Assembly: GCF_026240015.1 (NCBI RefSeq)
Contig: NZ_JAPIUX010000003.1
Location: 124,001 to 188,000, forward strand
Origin: Acetobacter farinalis
GTDB lineage: Bacteria; Pseudomonadota; Alphaproteobacteria; Acetobacterales; Acetobacteraceae
DNA length: 64,000 nucleotides
Direction of reading: 5' to 3'
The notes below the pieces were generated by a model that saw only the letters and a list, made by a program, of their open reading frames with translations, made no database searches and was not told the DNA's origin. Every line of letters begins with the position of its first letter. Within the stretch, counting starts at the first letter, position 1. Shown piece after piece: positions 26,737 through 37,845 of the stretch. A program made the translations under genes and the position numbers.

Positions 26737-28239
26737 GTGACAATCAGCCACTATCTCAGGGAATGGACGGATCGTCCCGTCAAAAACGTTCTGGCCGGCA
26801 TGGTCGGCACCTTTGCGCTCATTCCGGAAGTTATCGCTTTTTCCTACGCAGCAGGTGTCGCCCCTGCGGTGGGGCTGTTTGCCTCCTTTGTGCTCAGCAT
26901 TGCCATTGCCCTCACGGGGGGCAGGCCGGGCATGATTTCAGGGGCAGCCGGGTCTGTCGCGCTGGTTGCGGCAGACCTCGTGCATGGGCACGGGTTTGAA
27001 TATCTGCTGCTCGCCACCCTGCTGGCGGGTGCCTTTCAAATTCTGTTCGGGCTGCTCAGGCTCCAGAGCATGATGCGCTTTGTTTCACGAGAAGTGGAAA
27101 CAGGGTTTGTCAACGCGCTCGGTCTGCTGATCTTCTCCGCGCAGATCCCGCAGATGCTCCATGTCACCTGGCACACATACGCGCTGATTGCCCTCGGGCT
27201 GGCTGTGGTCTACCTGCTGCCGCGCCTGACAACCGCCATTCCCTCCCCCCTTGTCTGCATTCTGGTGCTTACCGGTCTGACCATGGCCATCCCCATGCCC
27301 GTGCATGTGGTGTCCGACCTTGGCGCGCTGCCCACAGGCCTGCCCTCCTTCACCCTGCCGCACCTGCCCATGACAGTGGAGACGTTCAGGATCGTGCTCC
27401 CCTATGCGTTCGCCATGGCTATGGTGGGCCTGCTGGAATCCCTCATGACTGCCGCCGTGGTGGATGAAATGACAGATACCCACAGCAACAAACGCATGGA
27501 ATGCACCGGGCTGGGCCTTTCGAACATTCTTGTCGGCCTGTTTGGCGGCATGGCGGGCTGCGGGATGATCGGGCAGACCGTGGGCAACCTCCGCTATGGC
27601 GGGGGGAGCCGCCTCTCCACCTTCACCGCAGGGGCCTTCCTGCTTTTGCTGCTGGTTTCCCTGCATGGGTTCGTGGCCCGCGTGCCGGTGGCCGCGCTGG
27701 TGGCCATCATGATCATGGTGTCTGTCAGTACGTTTTCCTGGTCTTCCCTGCGTGATCTGGTGCGGCATCCACGCCTCTCTTCCACCGTCATGCTGGCAAC
27801 CGTTCTGGTGGTGGTGCTCACGCATGATCTGGCGGCCGGTGTTGCCTGTGGCGTGCTGCTCAGCGGTCTGTTCTTCTCTTTTCAGGTCATGACCCTTCTG
27901 AAAGTCAGCAGCACCCTCAGCCCTGATGCCGCCACCCGCACCTATCACGTTCAAGGGCAGCTCTTTTTTGCCTCAGCCAGCCTGCTGTCTGACGCGATCG
28001 ATTTTCAGGACCCTGCGCACCACATCATTCTGGATCTGAAAGACGCCCGGCTGTGGGACATCAGCGCTGCGGATACGCTGGAAAAAACCGTCTCCCGCCT
28101 GCGCGGACGCGGCAAGACCGTGCAGATCAGGAGCCCGGACGCACGCGCCGCCCAGCTTCTGAAGGCGCTGGGGCACGAAACCCTTCTTGTGGATACACAA
28201 GAGAGCGCCGCAACAGGAGCTTTGAAAACTCAAGCCTGA
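26737..28239 (+). CDS. SulP-family anion transporter with STAS domain
   Basis: A 500-residue SLC26/SulP protein. NVLAGMVGTFALIPEVIAFSYAAGVAPAVGLF is the family entry (helices 1-2), about ten to twelve helices follow, and the last 110 residues form a cytoplasmic STAS domain (IILDLKDARLWDISAADTLEKT). These move sulfate, bicarbonate or other anions; the substrate is unknown. I choose the GTG at 26737 (AGGGG just upstream) because the conserved sequence starts there. An ATG at 26689 would add 16 residues, and its RBS would be inside a GGGGG/CCCCC hairpin. Confidence 0.85.
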   Translation: MTISHYLREWTDRPVKNVLAGMVGTFALIPEVIAFSYAAGVAPAVGLFASFVLSIAIALTGGRPGMISGAAGSVALVAADLVHGHGFEYLLLATLLAGAFQILFGLLRLQSMMRFVSREVETGFVNALGLLIFSAQIPQMLHVTWHTYALIALGLAVVYLLPRLTTAIPSPLVCILVLTGLTMAIPMPVHVVSDLGALPTGLPSFTLPHLPMTVETFRIVLPYAFAMAMVGLLESLMTAAVVDEMTDTHSNKRMECTGLGLSNILVGLFGGMAGCGMIGQTVGNLRYGGGSRLSTFTAGAFLLLLLVSLHGFVARVPVAALVAIMIMVSVSTFSWSSLRDLVRHPRLSSTVMLATVLVVVLTHDLAAGVACGVLLSGLFFSFQVMTLLKVSSTLSPDAATRTYHVQGQLFFASASLLSDAIDFQDPAHHIILDLKDARLWDISAADTLEKTVSRLRGRGKTVQIRSPDARAAQLLKALGHETLLVDTQESAATGALKTQA

Positions 28240-28267
28240 AAGATGTTTTTTCAGGAAAGTCTCGAAA

Positions 28268-28309
28268 ACCCTCACCAGATCGGCAATAGAGCCGGAATCT
28301 GGCGAGGGT
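28268..28309. repeat. Long imperfect hairpin after the SulP gene
   Basis: ACCCTC-A-CCAGAT pairs with ATCTGG-C-GAGGGT, with CGGC/GCCG inside. There is no T-tract on either strand. It lies in the convergent region between SulP and msrQ and may stabilise the SulP mRNA 3' end. Confidence 0.45.
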
Positions 28310-28341
28310 AACAGAGCGGCTTCACACGCCGCCCATACAGG

Positions 28342-28363
28342 AAAAATCCTGATCTTTCAGGAT
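28342..28363 (-). terminator. Rho-independent terminator after msrPQ
   Basis: On the minus strand ATCCTGA-AAGA-TCAGGAT is followed by TTTT. It sits 14 bases past the msrQ stop. On the plus strand ATTTT follows, so it may serve the convergent SulP gene as well. Confidence 0.75.
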
Positions 28364-28376
28364 ATTTTCCACAGAG

Positions 28377-29033
28377 TCAGGACGTTCTCACCTCCGCTCT
28401 GGGCACCAGCCGCAAAGCAAGCAGAGCAGCAGCCAGCGCAGCGTAAAGAAACGGCTCCACATGCCAGGTTTTGAACGCAAGGGCGAAGTGAATGCAGGCC
28501 AGACACATGGCCGGATAAACCAACTTGTGCAACCGTGTCCAGCGTCGCCCCAGCATCATGATCGCCTTGCGGGTTGAGGTCAGCGACAGCACCAGAAGAA
28601 TGAGAAATGTCAGCATCCCGAAGATCAGGAATGGACGAGTTGTAAAGTCCCCCCTCAGAACACGCCCATCAAAATGCCTTGTCACGCCAACATAAAACAC
28701 AACATGCAAAGCCGCATAGGTAAAGGCCAGCAACCCCAGAGGGCGGCGATAGACCATGAAATCACGCCGCGCAAAGCGCCGGAGCGGGCTGACTGCCAGC
28801 GAGAGCAGCAGAAACCGGAATGCCCAGAGGCCGAAATCATGCAAGCAAAAAGAAACCGGGTTTGGCCCCAGCGCATTCATCTCGCCCCGCACGATATCGG
28901 AGACCGCCGGAATGAGACCGAGCAGATAAAGAAACACCTGCCTGACAAAAGGAGAAAAACGCGCACGACGACGCCCGGAAGGGCGTTGGCCGGAAGACCG
29001 ACCAGAAGACGCAGCAGAAGGTGACAGTGTCAT
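28377..29033 (-). CDS. msrQ: MsrQ, haem-binding membrane subunit of methionine sulfoxide reductase
   Basis: A 218-residue membrane protein of the YedZ/MsrQ family. It passes electrons from the quinone pool to MsrP, which repairs oxidised methionines in the periplasm. Haem-ligand-type histidines lie in hydrophobic helices (FTYAALHVVFYVGV, RLHKLVYPAMCLACIHFAL). The N-terminus has a short Ser/Arg-rich cytoplasmic lead. The start at 29033 has AAGGAG upstream; it is five bases after the msrP stop, so the two are one operon. A terminator follows. Confidence 0.92.
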   Translation of the reverse strand: MTLSPSAASSGRSSGQRPSGRRRARFSPFVRQVFLYLLGLIPAVSDIVRGEMNALGPNPVSFCLHDFGLWAFRFLLLSLAVSPLRRFARRDFMVYRRPLGLLAFTYAALHVVFYVGVTRHFDGRVLRGDFTTRPFLIFGMLTFLILLVLSLTSTRKAIMMLGRRWTRLHKLVYPAMCLACIHFALAFKTWHVEPFLYAALAAALLALRLVPRAEVRTS

Positions 29034-29037
29034 GCGC

Positions 29038-29991
29038 CTAAAACTCCTTCCGCAAATCCATACCTTTGTACAAGGACGCCACCTGTTCGGCATAGCCATT
29101 GAACATCCGGGTTGGCCGTCGGGCTGCTCTGAACAGGCTGCCTTCCCCGATAATCTGCTCGCTCGACTGGCTCCAGCGCGGATGATCGACATCCGGGTTC
29201 ACGTTGGCATAAAACCCGTATTCTTCCGGGGCCATCTGGTTCCAGCTGGTAGGCGGCTGTTTGTCTGTCACTGTAATACGGGTGATGGATTTAATACCCT
29301 TGAAACCATATTTCCAGGGCACCACCAGCCGGATTGGTGCACCGTTCTGCGCGGGTAGCGGGTCTCCATACACGCCAGTTGCCAGTAGTGTCAGCGGGTG
29401 CAGCGCTTCATCCAGCCGCAGCCCTTCCACATAAGGCCAGTGGAGCGAAAACAGGCCGCTGCGTTGGCCCGGCATTTCAGAGGGTCGCACAACAGAGGTG
29501 AACGCCACATACCGTGCATCGGCCTTCACCCCGGCGGCACGAAGCAGAGCCCCTAGCTCAAACCCCTGCCACGGGATCACCATGGACCACGCCTCAACGC
29601 ACCGCATGCGATACAGCCGGTCTTCATGCCCGAAGCGGGCTGTCAGGGCATCCAGATCCCATGTCTGCGGGTGTTCAACCAGCCCATCCACCTGCACCTG
29701 CCATGGCCGGGAGTGAAAAGACCCGGACAATTCGGCCGGATCACTCTTCTCCATCCCGAATTCATAAAAATTATTATAATGAGTGACGTCATTCTTCGGA
29801 GTGGGGGTTTCCGCCGCCGGCCAGCCACGCGCCGCGGCTGCGGCCTCGCCATCCGCCAGCGCTCCGGCAGGGTTCAGCCCGGCCGCCAGCACACCGCCCG
29901 CCGCCGCACCAAGCAACGCCCGACGTGAAAAGAACAGATGGCGCGGTGTAATTTCTGAAGATAAGGGACAAGGGTAACGATACACAGCCAT
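29038..29991 (-). CDS. msrP: MsrP, molybdenum catalytic subunit of periplasmic methionine sulfoxide reductase
   Basis: A 317-residue sulfite-oxidase-fold enzyme exported by Tat: the twin arginine is in FFSRRALLGAAAGG at about residue 22. The molybdenum-ligand cysteine is in RMRCVEAWSMVIPW at about residue 131. Family features NNFYEFG, YVEGLRLDEA and VPWKYGFKGIKSI are present. It reduces protein methionine sulfoxide in the periplasm with MsrQ as electron donor. It is the first gene of the pair, and its upstream region is short (about 90 bases to the Hint-gene terminator). Confidence 0.95.
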   Translation of the reverse strand: MAVYRYPCPLSSEITPRHLFFSRRALLGAAAGGVLAAGLNPAGALADGEAAAAARGWPAAETPTPKNDVTHYNNFYEFGMEKSDPAELSGSFHSRPWQVQVDGLVEHPQTWDLDALTARFGHEDRLYRMRCVEAWSMVIPWQGFELGALLRAAGVKADARYVAFTSVVRPSEMPGQRSGLFSLHWPYVEGLRLDEALHPLTLLATGVYGDPLPAQNGAPIRLVVPWKYGFKGIKSITRITVTDKQPPTSWNQMAPEEYGFYANVNPDVDHPRWSQSSEQIIGEGSLFRAARRPTRMFNGYAEQVASLYKGMDLRKEF

Positions 29992-30080
29992 GGGAAAGAC
30001 CCTTCCCTTTCAGGAGCAGGAAAATATGCCCGGCCAGTGAAAACGAAAGCGCTGCCCATGTATACGAAAAAAAATGACAT

Positions 30081-30111
30081 AAAAAAACCGGCTCCCCTTT
30101 CAGGGAGCCGG
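30081..30111 (-). terminator. Rho-independent terminator after the Hint gene
   Basis: CCGGCTCCC (30088-30096) pairs with GGGAGCCGG (30103-30111); on the minus strand seven Ts follow (30087 to 30081). It is 21 bases past the Hint-gene stop. Confidence 0.9.
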
Positions 30112-30131
30112 TTCTTCAGAAGTGCTGGAGT

Positions 30132-31946
30132 TCAGGCCAACCGGGCCAGAACTTCCTGCGCCCGGGCATCAGCCAGATAGGGTCCGGCTGCCCGGACTTC
30201 CACCGTCAGCATAACCACGCCATCCGAAGCCTGCGATGCAGGAGGCAGAGGCACCTGAGCCTGCCCGTCCGTCCAGCGCACCGCATCCCCTTCCAGCGCA
30301 TGCCAGCCGGCAAGATCCGCGCAGGTAACATGCTCACGCACATCCACAACTCCGGAGGCACACAGCACCGCAATGCGGCCAACAGCCACGCCAAGAGCGC
30401 GGCGATCATCCACAAACGGCCCAACCACATCCGCCGGGCGGCTGGCGCGGGACATCAGCCGGACAGACTGGAGGCCTGCGGGCAGCATAAAGGAGAACAC
30501 CCCGTCCTGCACCCGTACCGGGCGCACTGTCCGGCCATTCTGCATCACCAGATGCAGGTCCGGGTCATGCGTCAGAGAGGCGGCAACAGCCTGCACGCCA
30601 TCCGCCCCAAGCATGTAAGCCTGGCGGGCTGCAAACCGGTTGAACAGGGGTTCCACAAAAGCGCGGTCCACACACAGCGGCGCTGCGGCATCTTCCGCCC
30701 AGCTTTCGGTACGGCCACCAAGGCTGACCACTTTCCCCTGCTGCTGGAACGCACCCCGGTTCCCTGTATCCAGATAGCTTTCCGTCAGGACGCCATCAGC
30801 AATAATCACGGAATGCCCGGTGGTCTGGATATGATAGTAATCATAAGAGATAATGGTACGGTCATAGAAAATCGTGCCGCCATTCACCAGCATACGGGCC
30901 GGCACAAAGCGCCCGTCCAGATACAGGCAATGCTCCGCAGTAATCAGCATGTCCTTGTAAGGCACGCCGTCTGCCAAGGCATTTTTCAGAATCCGCACCG
31001 GATATCCGGCTTCATCATCCGGCAGGCCCGCCCGCGCCATGCTGCGTGCACGCCCGGCCCACACGACCTCACGCACAACCTCACGGCCATCTTCCCACGC
31101 CATGACGCTGTCACCCGTCTGAAGGGTTTCAACTGCTGTTTCGCCTTCGGGCGTGCGGATCATGGAACCGGCAAGGAAGCAGACAATCGCCAGAGAGCCA
31201 TCAGGCTCCCTCTCAAGGCGCAAATCGGCAGAGGTCGTGAACCCGTAAAGGATTTTTTTGACATCTCCGTCCTTGATAATTACCATTCCACTTGAAAAAT
31301 AAGTGATGGTCGCATCATCACGATACATCAGATCGGTGAAAACAATTTTATCAGTCGAGGAAAAGCCGGAAAAACGCGGCATGGAAGACTGATCAGCCAG
31401 AGAATTTATGTTGATGATGTTATGGCCACCGCTGAAGTTGAAGTGGTCCTGCTGCCCGCCATTCATCTGATCAATATTCACGGTAGACCCGTTCGAAATA
31501 TTGAGTGTGGCAGGACTTCTCAGATAGCCTACATCAAAGGTACTGCCATCAACATTGATCGCGCTTGTTGAGCCATATGCACTGGCTTTATCAACCTTGA
31601 CGTAACTGTTGCCGGAAATATTCACAACGCCATTGTCAGCCGCCAGCGTTCCCGCTGTCAGGACAGATCCGTTTTTGATATTCATTTTGGCATTGAGATT
31701 GAACTGGATTTTGCCGCTGATATTCAGAGACCCGCCATCACAGTCCACAGTCCCGGCGTTAACATCCAGCCCTTGCGCTGTAAGACTGCTGCCCTGCTTG
31801 ATAGCAAAGGTCCCATCACCCTTATTATAGGTCAGTTCACCATTAACAGTCAGACTGGCACCGGCTTCAATAATAGTTGAAGCATCCGTGAAAGTCTGAT
31901 CTCCATCGAGAACCGTATCTCCAGAGAAATTTCTCTTAAGAATCAC
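30132..31946 (-). CDS. Hint-domain protein with N-terminal beta-repeat region
   Basis: A 604-residue protein. Residues 1-200 are a beta-helix-like repeat region rich in Asn, Gly, Ser and Thr (NISGNSYVKVDK, NISNGSTVNIDQ). A Hint (hedgehog/intein-type) domain occupies about 256-400. Its first residue is Cys256 (CFLAGSMIRTPEGETAVE), with the TxxH-like TAEHCLYLDG at about 337 and HSVIIADGVLTES at about 379. The C-terminal 200 residues are an extra domain of unknown type. There is no signal peptide or obvious membrane segment. The start is GTG at 31946 with AGGGGGA eight bases upstream. Such proteins are common in acetic acid bacteria but their role is unknown; self-cleavage at Cys256 is possible. 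Confidence 0.85.
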   Translation of the reverse strand: MILKRNFSGDTVLDGDQTFTDASTIIEAGASLTVNGELTYNKGDGTFAIKQGSSLTAQGLDVNAGTVDCDGGSLNISGKIQFNLNAKMNIKNGSVLTAGTLAADNGVVNISGNSYVKVDKASAYGSTSAINVDGSTFDVGYLRSPATLNISNGSTVNIDQMNGGQQDHFNFSGGHNIININSLADQSSMPRFSGFSSTDKIVFTDLMYRDDATITYFSSGMVIIKDGDVKKILYGFTTSADLRLEREPDGSLAIVCFLAGSMIRTPEGETAVETLQTGDSVMAWEDGREVVREVVWAGRARSMARAGLPDDEAGYPVRILKNALADGVPYKDMLITAEHCLYLDGRFVPARMLVNGGTIFYDRTIISYDYYHIQTTGHSVIIADGVLTESYLDTGNRGAFQQQGKVVSLGGRTESWAEDAAAPLCVDRAFVEPLFNRFAARQAYMLGADGVQAVAASLTHDPDLHLVMQNGRTVRPVRVQDGVFSFMLPAGLQSVRLMSRASRPADVVGPFVDDRRALGVAVGRIAVLCASGVVDVREHVTCADLAGWHALEGDAVRWTDGQAQVPLPPASQASDGVVMLTVEVRAAGPYLADARAQEVLARLA

Positions 31947-32282
31947 AATGAATTCCCCCTGTATTTTGGTAATATTTTATGAATTTTGTGTAATTAAGAT
32001 AAACAATTCAATCAAATATTATTTATCAATTACCCATTTTTTTGCGGTTTTTACTTATTCATTAATGATTTATTAATTATAATGACGAAATAACCGTGAA
32101 TCCATGCCATGAATTCTTAATTTTCTTCATGATTATTTTCACAAACACCTTCGGACAGCGCTCCCTCTTCCCCCAGGCCTTTTACCTGCCCCAAGAGAGG
32201 ACGCGTCATGCAGGAAACCGCATGAGAACTTGCGCCGTTTCTGCCATAGTCCCCACAAAGCAAACACGCAGGGAGTTTCCAG
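31947..32282. promoter_or_regulatory. A+T-rich divergent region: Hint gene / dehydrogenase gene
   Basis: A 336-base stretch, strongly A+T-rich between about 31960 and 32160 and unlike the flanking DNA. It carries the Shine-Dalgarno AGGGGGA for the Hint gene and AGGGAG for the dehydrogenase gene. It must hold promoters for both; several AT-rich -10-like boxes make the choice ambiguous. No convincing coding frame. Confidence 0.5.
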
Positions 32283-33161
32283 ATGACACCGCAGCAGACC
32301 ATTGGATTTATTGGCTTCGGAGCAATGGCCAGCAGGATGGGGGATAACCTTAAAAAGGCCGGATATGCGTTGATTGCCTACACGCCATCAGGCAAAGGCG
32401 GAGATGGCAGCACACCGTTCCTGCCCACCCCGGCAGAAGTGGCCCGTAAAGCCGATATCGTTCTGGTCTGCGTGCCGGATGATGAAGCACTCGCTGCCGC
32501 CATGTACGGAGAAAACGGAGCGCTGGCTGGCATGGCCGCCAACGCGCTTCTGCTGAACACAAGTTCCATCTCTCCCACCGCGGCAGATACGCTGCAGAAG
32601 GCCGGGCAGGAAAAGGGTGTGTGCGTTCTGGACTGCCCTGTGTCCGGCAGCACGCCCGAGGCCGAAGCCGGAGCGCTGGTGATTCTGGCTGGTGGGGATG
32701 AGGCAGACATTGCCCGCGCTCAGCCCGTGCTTGACTGCATTGGCAAAACCACCATTCACGCTGGCCCTTCCGGCAGTGGCGCACGCCTGAAGCTGGTGAT
32801 TAACGGGATTATGGGCGCAGGCCTTGCCGCCGTGGCGGAAGGGATTGCGTATGGGCTGGCGGCCGGGCTGGACCGCTCCATGCTGTTTGGGGCGCTGGGA
32901 GAAGTCGCGGTGATTTCACCTCACCACAAACGCAAGATCCGCGCAGCCAGCGAAGGGGATTTCACCCCGCAATTCCCCACCAGCCTGATGCAGAAGGATA
33001 TGCGCCTGCTCATGGATGCCGGAGCCCGGCTGGCTGTGCCCATGCCCACCATGGCCGCAACCACCCAGCAGCTTTCCATCACCCGCCGGGCCGCAGCACA
33101 TGAAGATTACTCAGCCCTGATTGGCGTGATGGAACACATCGTCGCCAACGATAATACCTGA
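32283..33161 (+). CDS. NAD(P)-dependent beta-hydroxyacid dehydrogenase (3-hydroxyisobutyrate dehydrogenase family)
   Basis: A 292-residue enzyme. The Rossmann motif GFIGFGAMASRMGDNL is at the N-terminus, and the substrate loop DCPVSGSTPEAEAGAL follows at about residue 117. The helical domain begins with KLVINGIMGAGL, which carries the family's catalytic-type lysine, and the cofactor-side FPTSLMQKDMRLLMD is present. The family oxidises 3-hydroxyisobutyrate, tartronate semialdehyde or related acids; the substrate is not determined. AGGGAG lies seven bases before the ATG. Convergent with the following gene. Confidence 0.85.
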   Translation: MTPQQTIGFIGFGAMASRMGDNLKKAGYALIAYTPSGKGGDGSTPFLPTPAEVARKADIVLVCVPDDEALAAAMYGENGALAGMAANALLLNTSSISPTAADTLQKAGQEKGVCVLDCPVSGSTPEAEAGALVILAGGDEADIARAQPVLDCIGKTTIHAGPSGSGARLKLVINGIMGAGLAAVAEGIAYGLAAGLDRSMLFGALGEVAVISPHHKRKIRAASEGDFTPQFPTSLMQKDMRLLMDAGARLAVPMPTMAATTQQLSITRRAAAHEDYSALIGVMEHIVANDNT

Positions 33162-33170
33162 CAGACGCGC

Positions 33171-33944
33171 TCAGGCGGAACGCTGAAAGGCGTGCGCGGC
33201 CTGCCAGCCGCGCCACATGACAGCCAGCCGGTCCCCCAGACCACGCGGGGCCCCGGCCTGAGCAGTGTTCCGGGCCAGATCCCGCTCTGCCAGAATGGCT
33301 GGCAGAGCGGCCACCTGCCAGCGTGCAGGGAGTGTCGCGGCATCACATGCTTTCAGAAAGTCCTGCCCTGCCTGCCGCAGGCCAGCCTCATCCCCCGGAA
33401 AGAGATAGCGCCCGCTCTGCTGCACCACAGGCCAGTGCCGAAGCATGGACCCCGCGCCATAAGCCGCCCCGCACGCTTCCAGCCGGACCAGAAGCGCCTC
33501 ATCCTGCATCCCAAGCGCTTCGCCTATGGCACGTTGCACGCCGCCGGCCCCATCACGCATCATCTGCTGCCATACCGCGATTTCAGGCAGGGGGTGTAGT
33601 TCCCCCTCCCGCGCATCGAGAATACGCAGCAGGGTGTTCCGGTTGAACACGCCCCGCGCAATGGCATCCAGCAGAGGGGCTGCCAGTTCATGCTCCGGTG
33701 CCCGCACGCCTTCCAGAACCTCCCGCCACCACTGAAGCCTGATCAGACCAGCCACTGGCCCCGCAACAGCGGCAGACCGGGCCGGGGCAAGCGCACGCGT
33801 CAGTTCCGTATGGAAGGCCAGCAGCACATCAACATCCGGCCGCACAGACTCCGGCAGAAATCGCGCACAGAGCGCACGGTCCGGGTCGGCCCGCCTTACC
33901 TGCTCTTCAAGGGGCCGTATCTCCGGTTTTTCTTTCTGCACCAT
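33171..33944 (-). CDS. Squalene/phytoene-synthase-fold protein (NDUFAF6-like), probably non-catalytic
   Basis: A 257-residue helical protein of the squalene/phytoene synthase family. LIRLQWWREVLEG and the FLPESVRPDVDVLLAFHTEL opening place it there. The two Asp-rich metal motifs expected of active synthases are not visible: the first site reads FHTELTRA and the second GAGSMLRHWP. This resembles the NDUFAF6 group, complex I assembly factors with the fold but no synthase activity, present in alphaproteobacteria. AAGGA precedes the ATG at 33944. No hopanoid genes lie nearby. Function is inferred. Confidence 0.7.
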   Translation of the reverse strand: MVQKEKPEIRPLEEQVRRADPDRALCARFLPESVRPDVDVLLAFHTELTRALAPARSAAVAGPVAGLIRLQWWREVLEGVRAPEHELAAPLLDAIARGVFNRNTLLRILDAREGELHPLPEIAVWQQMMRDGAGGVQRAIGEALGMQDEALLVRLEACGAAYGAGSMLRHWPVVQQSGRYLFPGDEAGLRQAGQDFLKACDAATLPARWQVAALPAILAERDLARNTAQAGAPRGLGDRLAVMWRGWQAAHAFQRSA

Positions 33945-34267
33945 GCGCGTTCCTTCTCTCAGTACACCACCACATCAGGCAGCCGCCCCCTCAGAAGCGG
34001 ACGCTGCCTCCGCGGGTTGCCGGTGCCAACGCCGCTGCTCTCAAAAGGCTCCCCCGGAACGGCGAGAAGCCCATTTGAAGAGGGTACACGGAACCATTTT
34101 CCAAACAGAAACGTTGGCCCTGCATAGCAGGTGTCAGGGACAAGAGTGTGTGACCTGCCAGCCTGAAAGCAACTTTGTCACGCGCCTGTCTCTTGACGCA
34201 TGCGCGGCTGCCCCATAGCTCTGGATCATGGTGCGTGTCCGCCCCGCTTTATTTTATGGAGTATGTC
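33945..34267. promoter_or_regulatory. Divergent region with a likely sodB promoter
   Basis: About 320 bases. A -35 TTGACG (34193-34198), 17-base spacer and -10 TAGCTC (34216-34221) lie about 50 bases before sodB, whose RBS is GGAG (about 34259-34262). The rest shows no convincing coding frame or hairpin. The -10 match is modest. Confidence 0.4.
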
Positions 34268-34876
34268 ATGGCTTTTGAACTGCCAGCCCTTCCTTATTCC
34301 TACAACGCCCTTGCCGCAAACGGCATGTGCCAGGAAACGCTTGAACTGCATCATGACAAGCACCATCAGGCCTATGTGACGGCACTGAACACTCTTGTTG
34401 ACGCCAATCCGGCTCTTCAGGGCAAATCCCTTGATGAAATCATTCTGTCCGTCAAAGGGGACAGCACGCTGGCTCCTGTTTTCAACAATGCAGGCCAGCA
34501 TTGGAACCATATCCTGTTCTGGCAGAACCTCTCCCCGGCTGGCGGCGCTATTCCCGACACGCTGAGTGCCAAGATCACCAGTGACTTCGGCAGCGTTGAT
34601 GCCTTCAAGGACCTGTTCAAAAAGGCCGCCATCTCCCAGTTCGGTTCTGGCTGGGCCTGGCTAGTTCTGGGGCAGGACGGCAAGCTGGCCGTAACCAAGA
34701 CCGCAAACGGCTCCAACCCGTTGGCTGAAGGCCAGGGCAAGGTCCTGCTGGGTCTGGATGTGTGGGAACACGCCTATTATCTGGACTTCCGCAACCGTCG
34801 CCCGGACTACATCACCAACTATCTGGACAAGCTGGCGAACTATGAATTCGCTGAAGCGCAGCTGAACGCAGCCTGA
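34268..34876 (+). CDS. sodB: Superoxide dismutase, iron type
   Basis: A 202-residue cytoplasmic superoxide dismutase. Metal ligands are visible as the N-terminal His in LHHDKHHQAY, the His of NAGQHWNHILFW, and DVWEHAYYLDFRNRRPDY near the C-terminus. The glutamine in NAGQHWNH matches the position that iron enzymes use to tune the metal, and GSGWAWLVLG is the common core. Metal preference is inferred and could be cambialistic. GGAG seven bases before the ATG supports this start over an in-frame ATG upstream. A strong terminator follows. Confidence 0.95.
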   Translation: MAFELPALPYSYNALAANGMCQETLELHHDKHHQAYVTALNTLVDANPALQGKSLDEIILSVKGDSTLAPVFNNAGQHWNHILFWQNLSPAGGAIPDTLSAKITSDFGSVDAFKDLFKKAAISQFGSGWAWLVLGQDGKLAVTKTANGSNPLAEGQGKVLLGLDVWEHAYYLDFRNRRPDYITNYLDKLANYEFAEAQLNAA

Positions 34877-34900
34877 GCTTTTCCGGCCTGACCTGAAGAA

Positions 34901-34930
34901 ACGCCTCCCTAACCGGAGGCGTTTTTTTTT
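34901..34930 (+). terminator. Rho-independent terminator after sodB
   Basis: ACGCCTCC (34901-34908) pairs with GGAGGCGT (34915-34922) across a 6-base loop, followed by nine Ts. Confidence 0.95.
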
Positions 34931-35000
34931 GGCTGCCCGCTTTTGCCTTCACCCCTGCAAAAATACCCCCGCAAAATTATCGGGAGCACACCCCTTCCCC

Positions 35001-35029
35001 CTTGATTGTCGTAACAGGTGCTCCAATCT
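35001..35029 (+). promoter_or_regulatory. Heat-shock (RpoH)-like promoter of clpB
   Basis: CTTGAT (35001-35006), a 16-base spacer and CCAATCT (35023-35029) match the alphaproteobacterial sigma-32 pattern (CTTGAA and CYTATNT) at five of six and six of seven positions. It lies about 125 bases before clpB, a typical heat-shock gene. No transcript data; judged from sequence. Confidence 0.55.
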
Positions 35030-35095
35030 CTGGTGAAGAGAAATGAGTATTTCCCATTGCCATGCCGCCATTGCCATAACGGGATGATGACAAGG

Positions 35096-35135
35096 CCTTC
35101 AGTCGCCTGAGAAAACCTTCAGTCGCCTGAGAATA
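35096..35135. repeat. 20-base tandem duplication in the clpB leader
   Basis: CCTTCAGTCGCCTGAGAA plus two bases occurs twice in a row (35096-35115 and 35116-35135), differing at one of the last two bases. It ends 19 bases before the clpB start, in the predicted 5' untranslated region. A recent slippage event, or a leader element. Confidence 0.85.
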
Positions 35136-35154
35136 AGGGACAAGAGGGATAGAT

Positions 35155-37761
<2,607 letters not shown>

Positions 37762-37786
37762 TCACCCTGCAAAAAGGCACAACGGA

Positions 37787-37817
37787 AACGGGAAGGCTCA
37801 GTCCTTCCCGTTTTTTA
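37787..37817 (+). terminator. Rho-independent terminator after clpB
   Basis: AACGGGAAGG (37787-37796) pairs with CCTTCCCGTT (37803-37812), and the T-run TTTTTT ends at 37816. It is 25 bases after the clpB stop, before the NUDIX gene. Confidence 0.93.
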
Positions 37818-37845
37818 TTGCGCGCATGGACAAGGAGGTTTCCTT

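Noticed and set aside
30132..31946. An intein inside a host protein
   Set aside because: The Hint core is present, but the flanks do not form one known host protein, and the C-terminal splice motif with following Cys/Ser/Thr is not evident.
32096..32347. 83-codon plus-strand frame before the dehydrogenase gene
   Set aside because: It overlaps the start of the dehydrogenase gene in another frame, has no RBS, and looks random.
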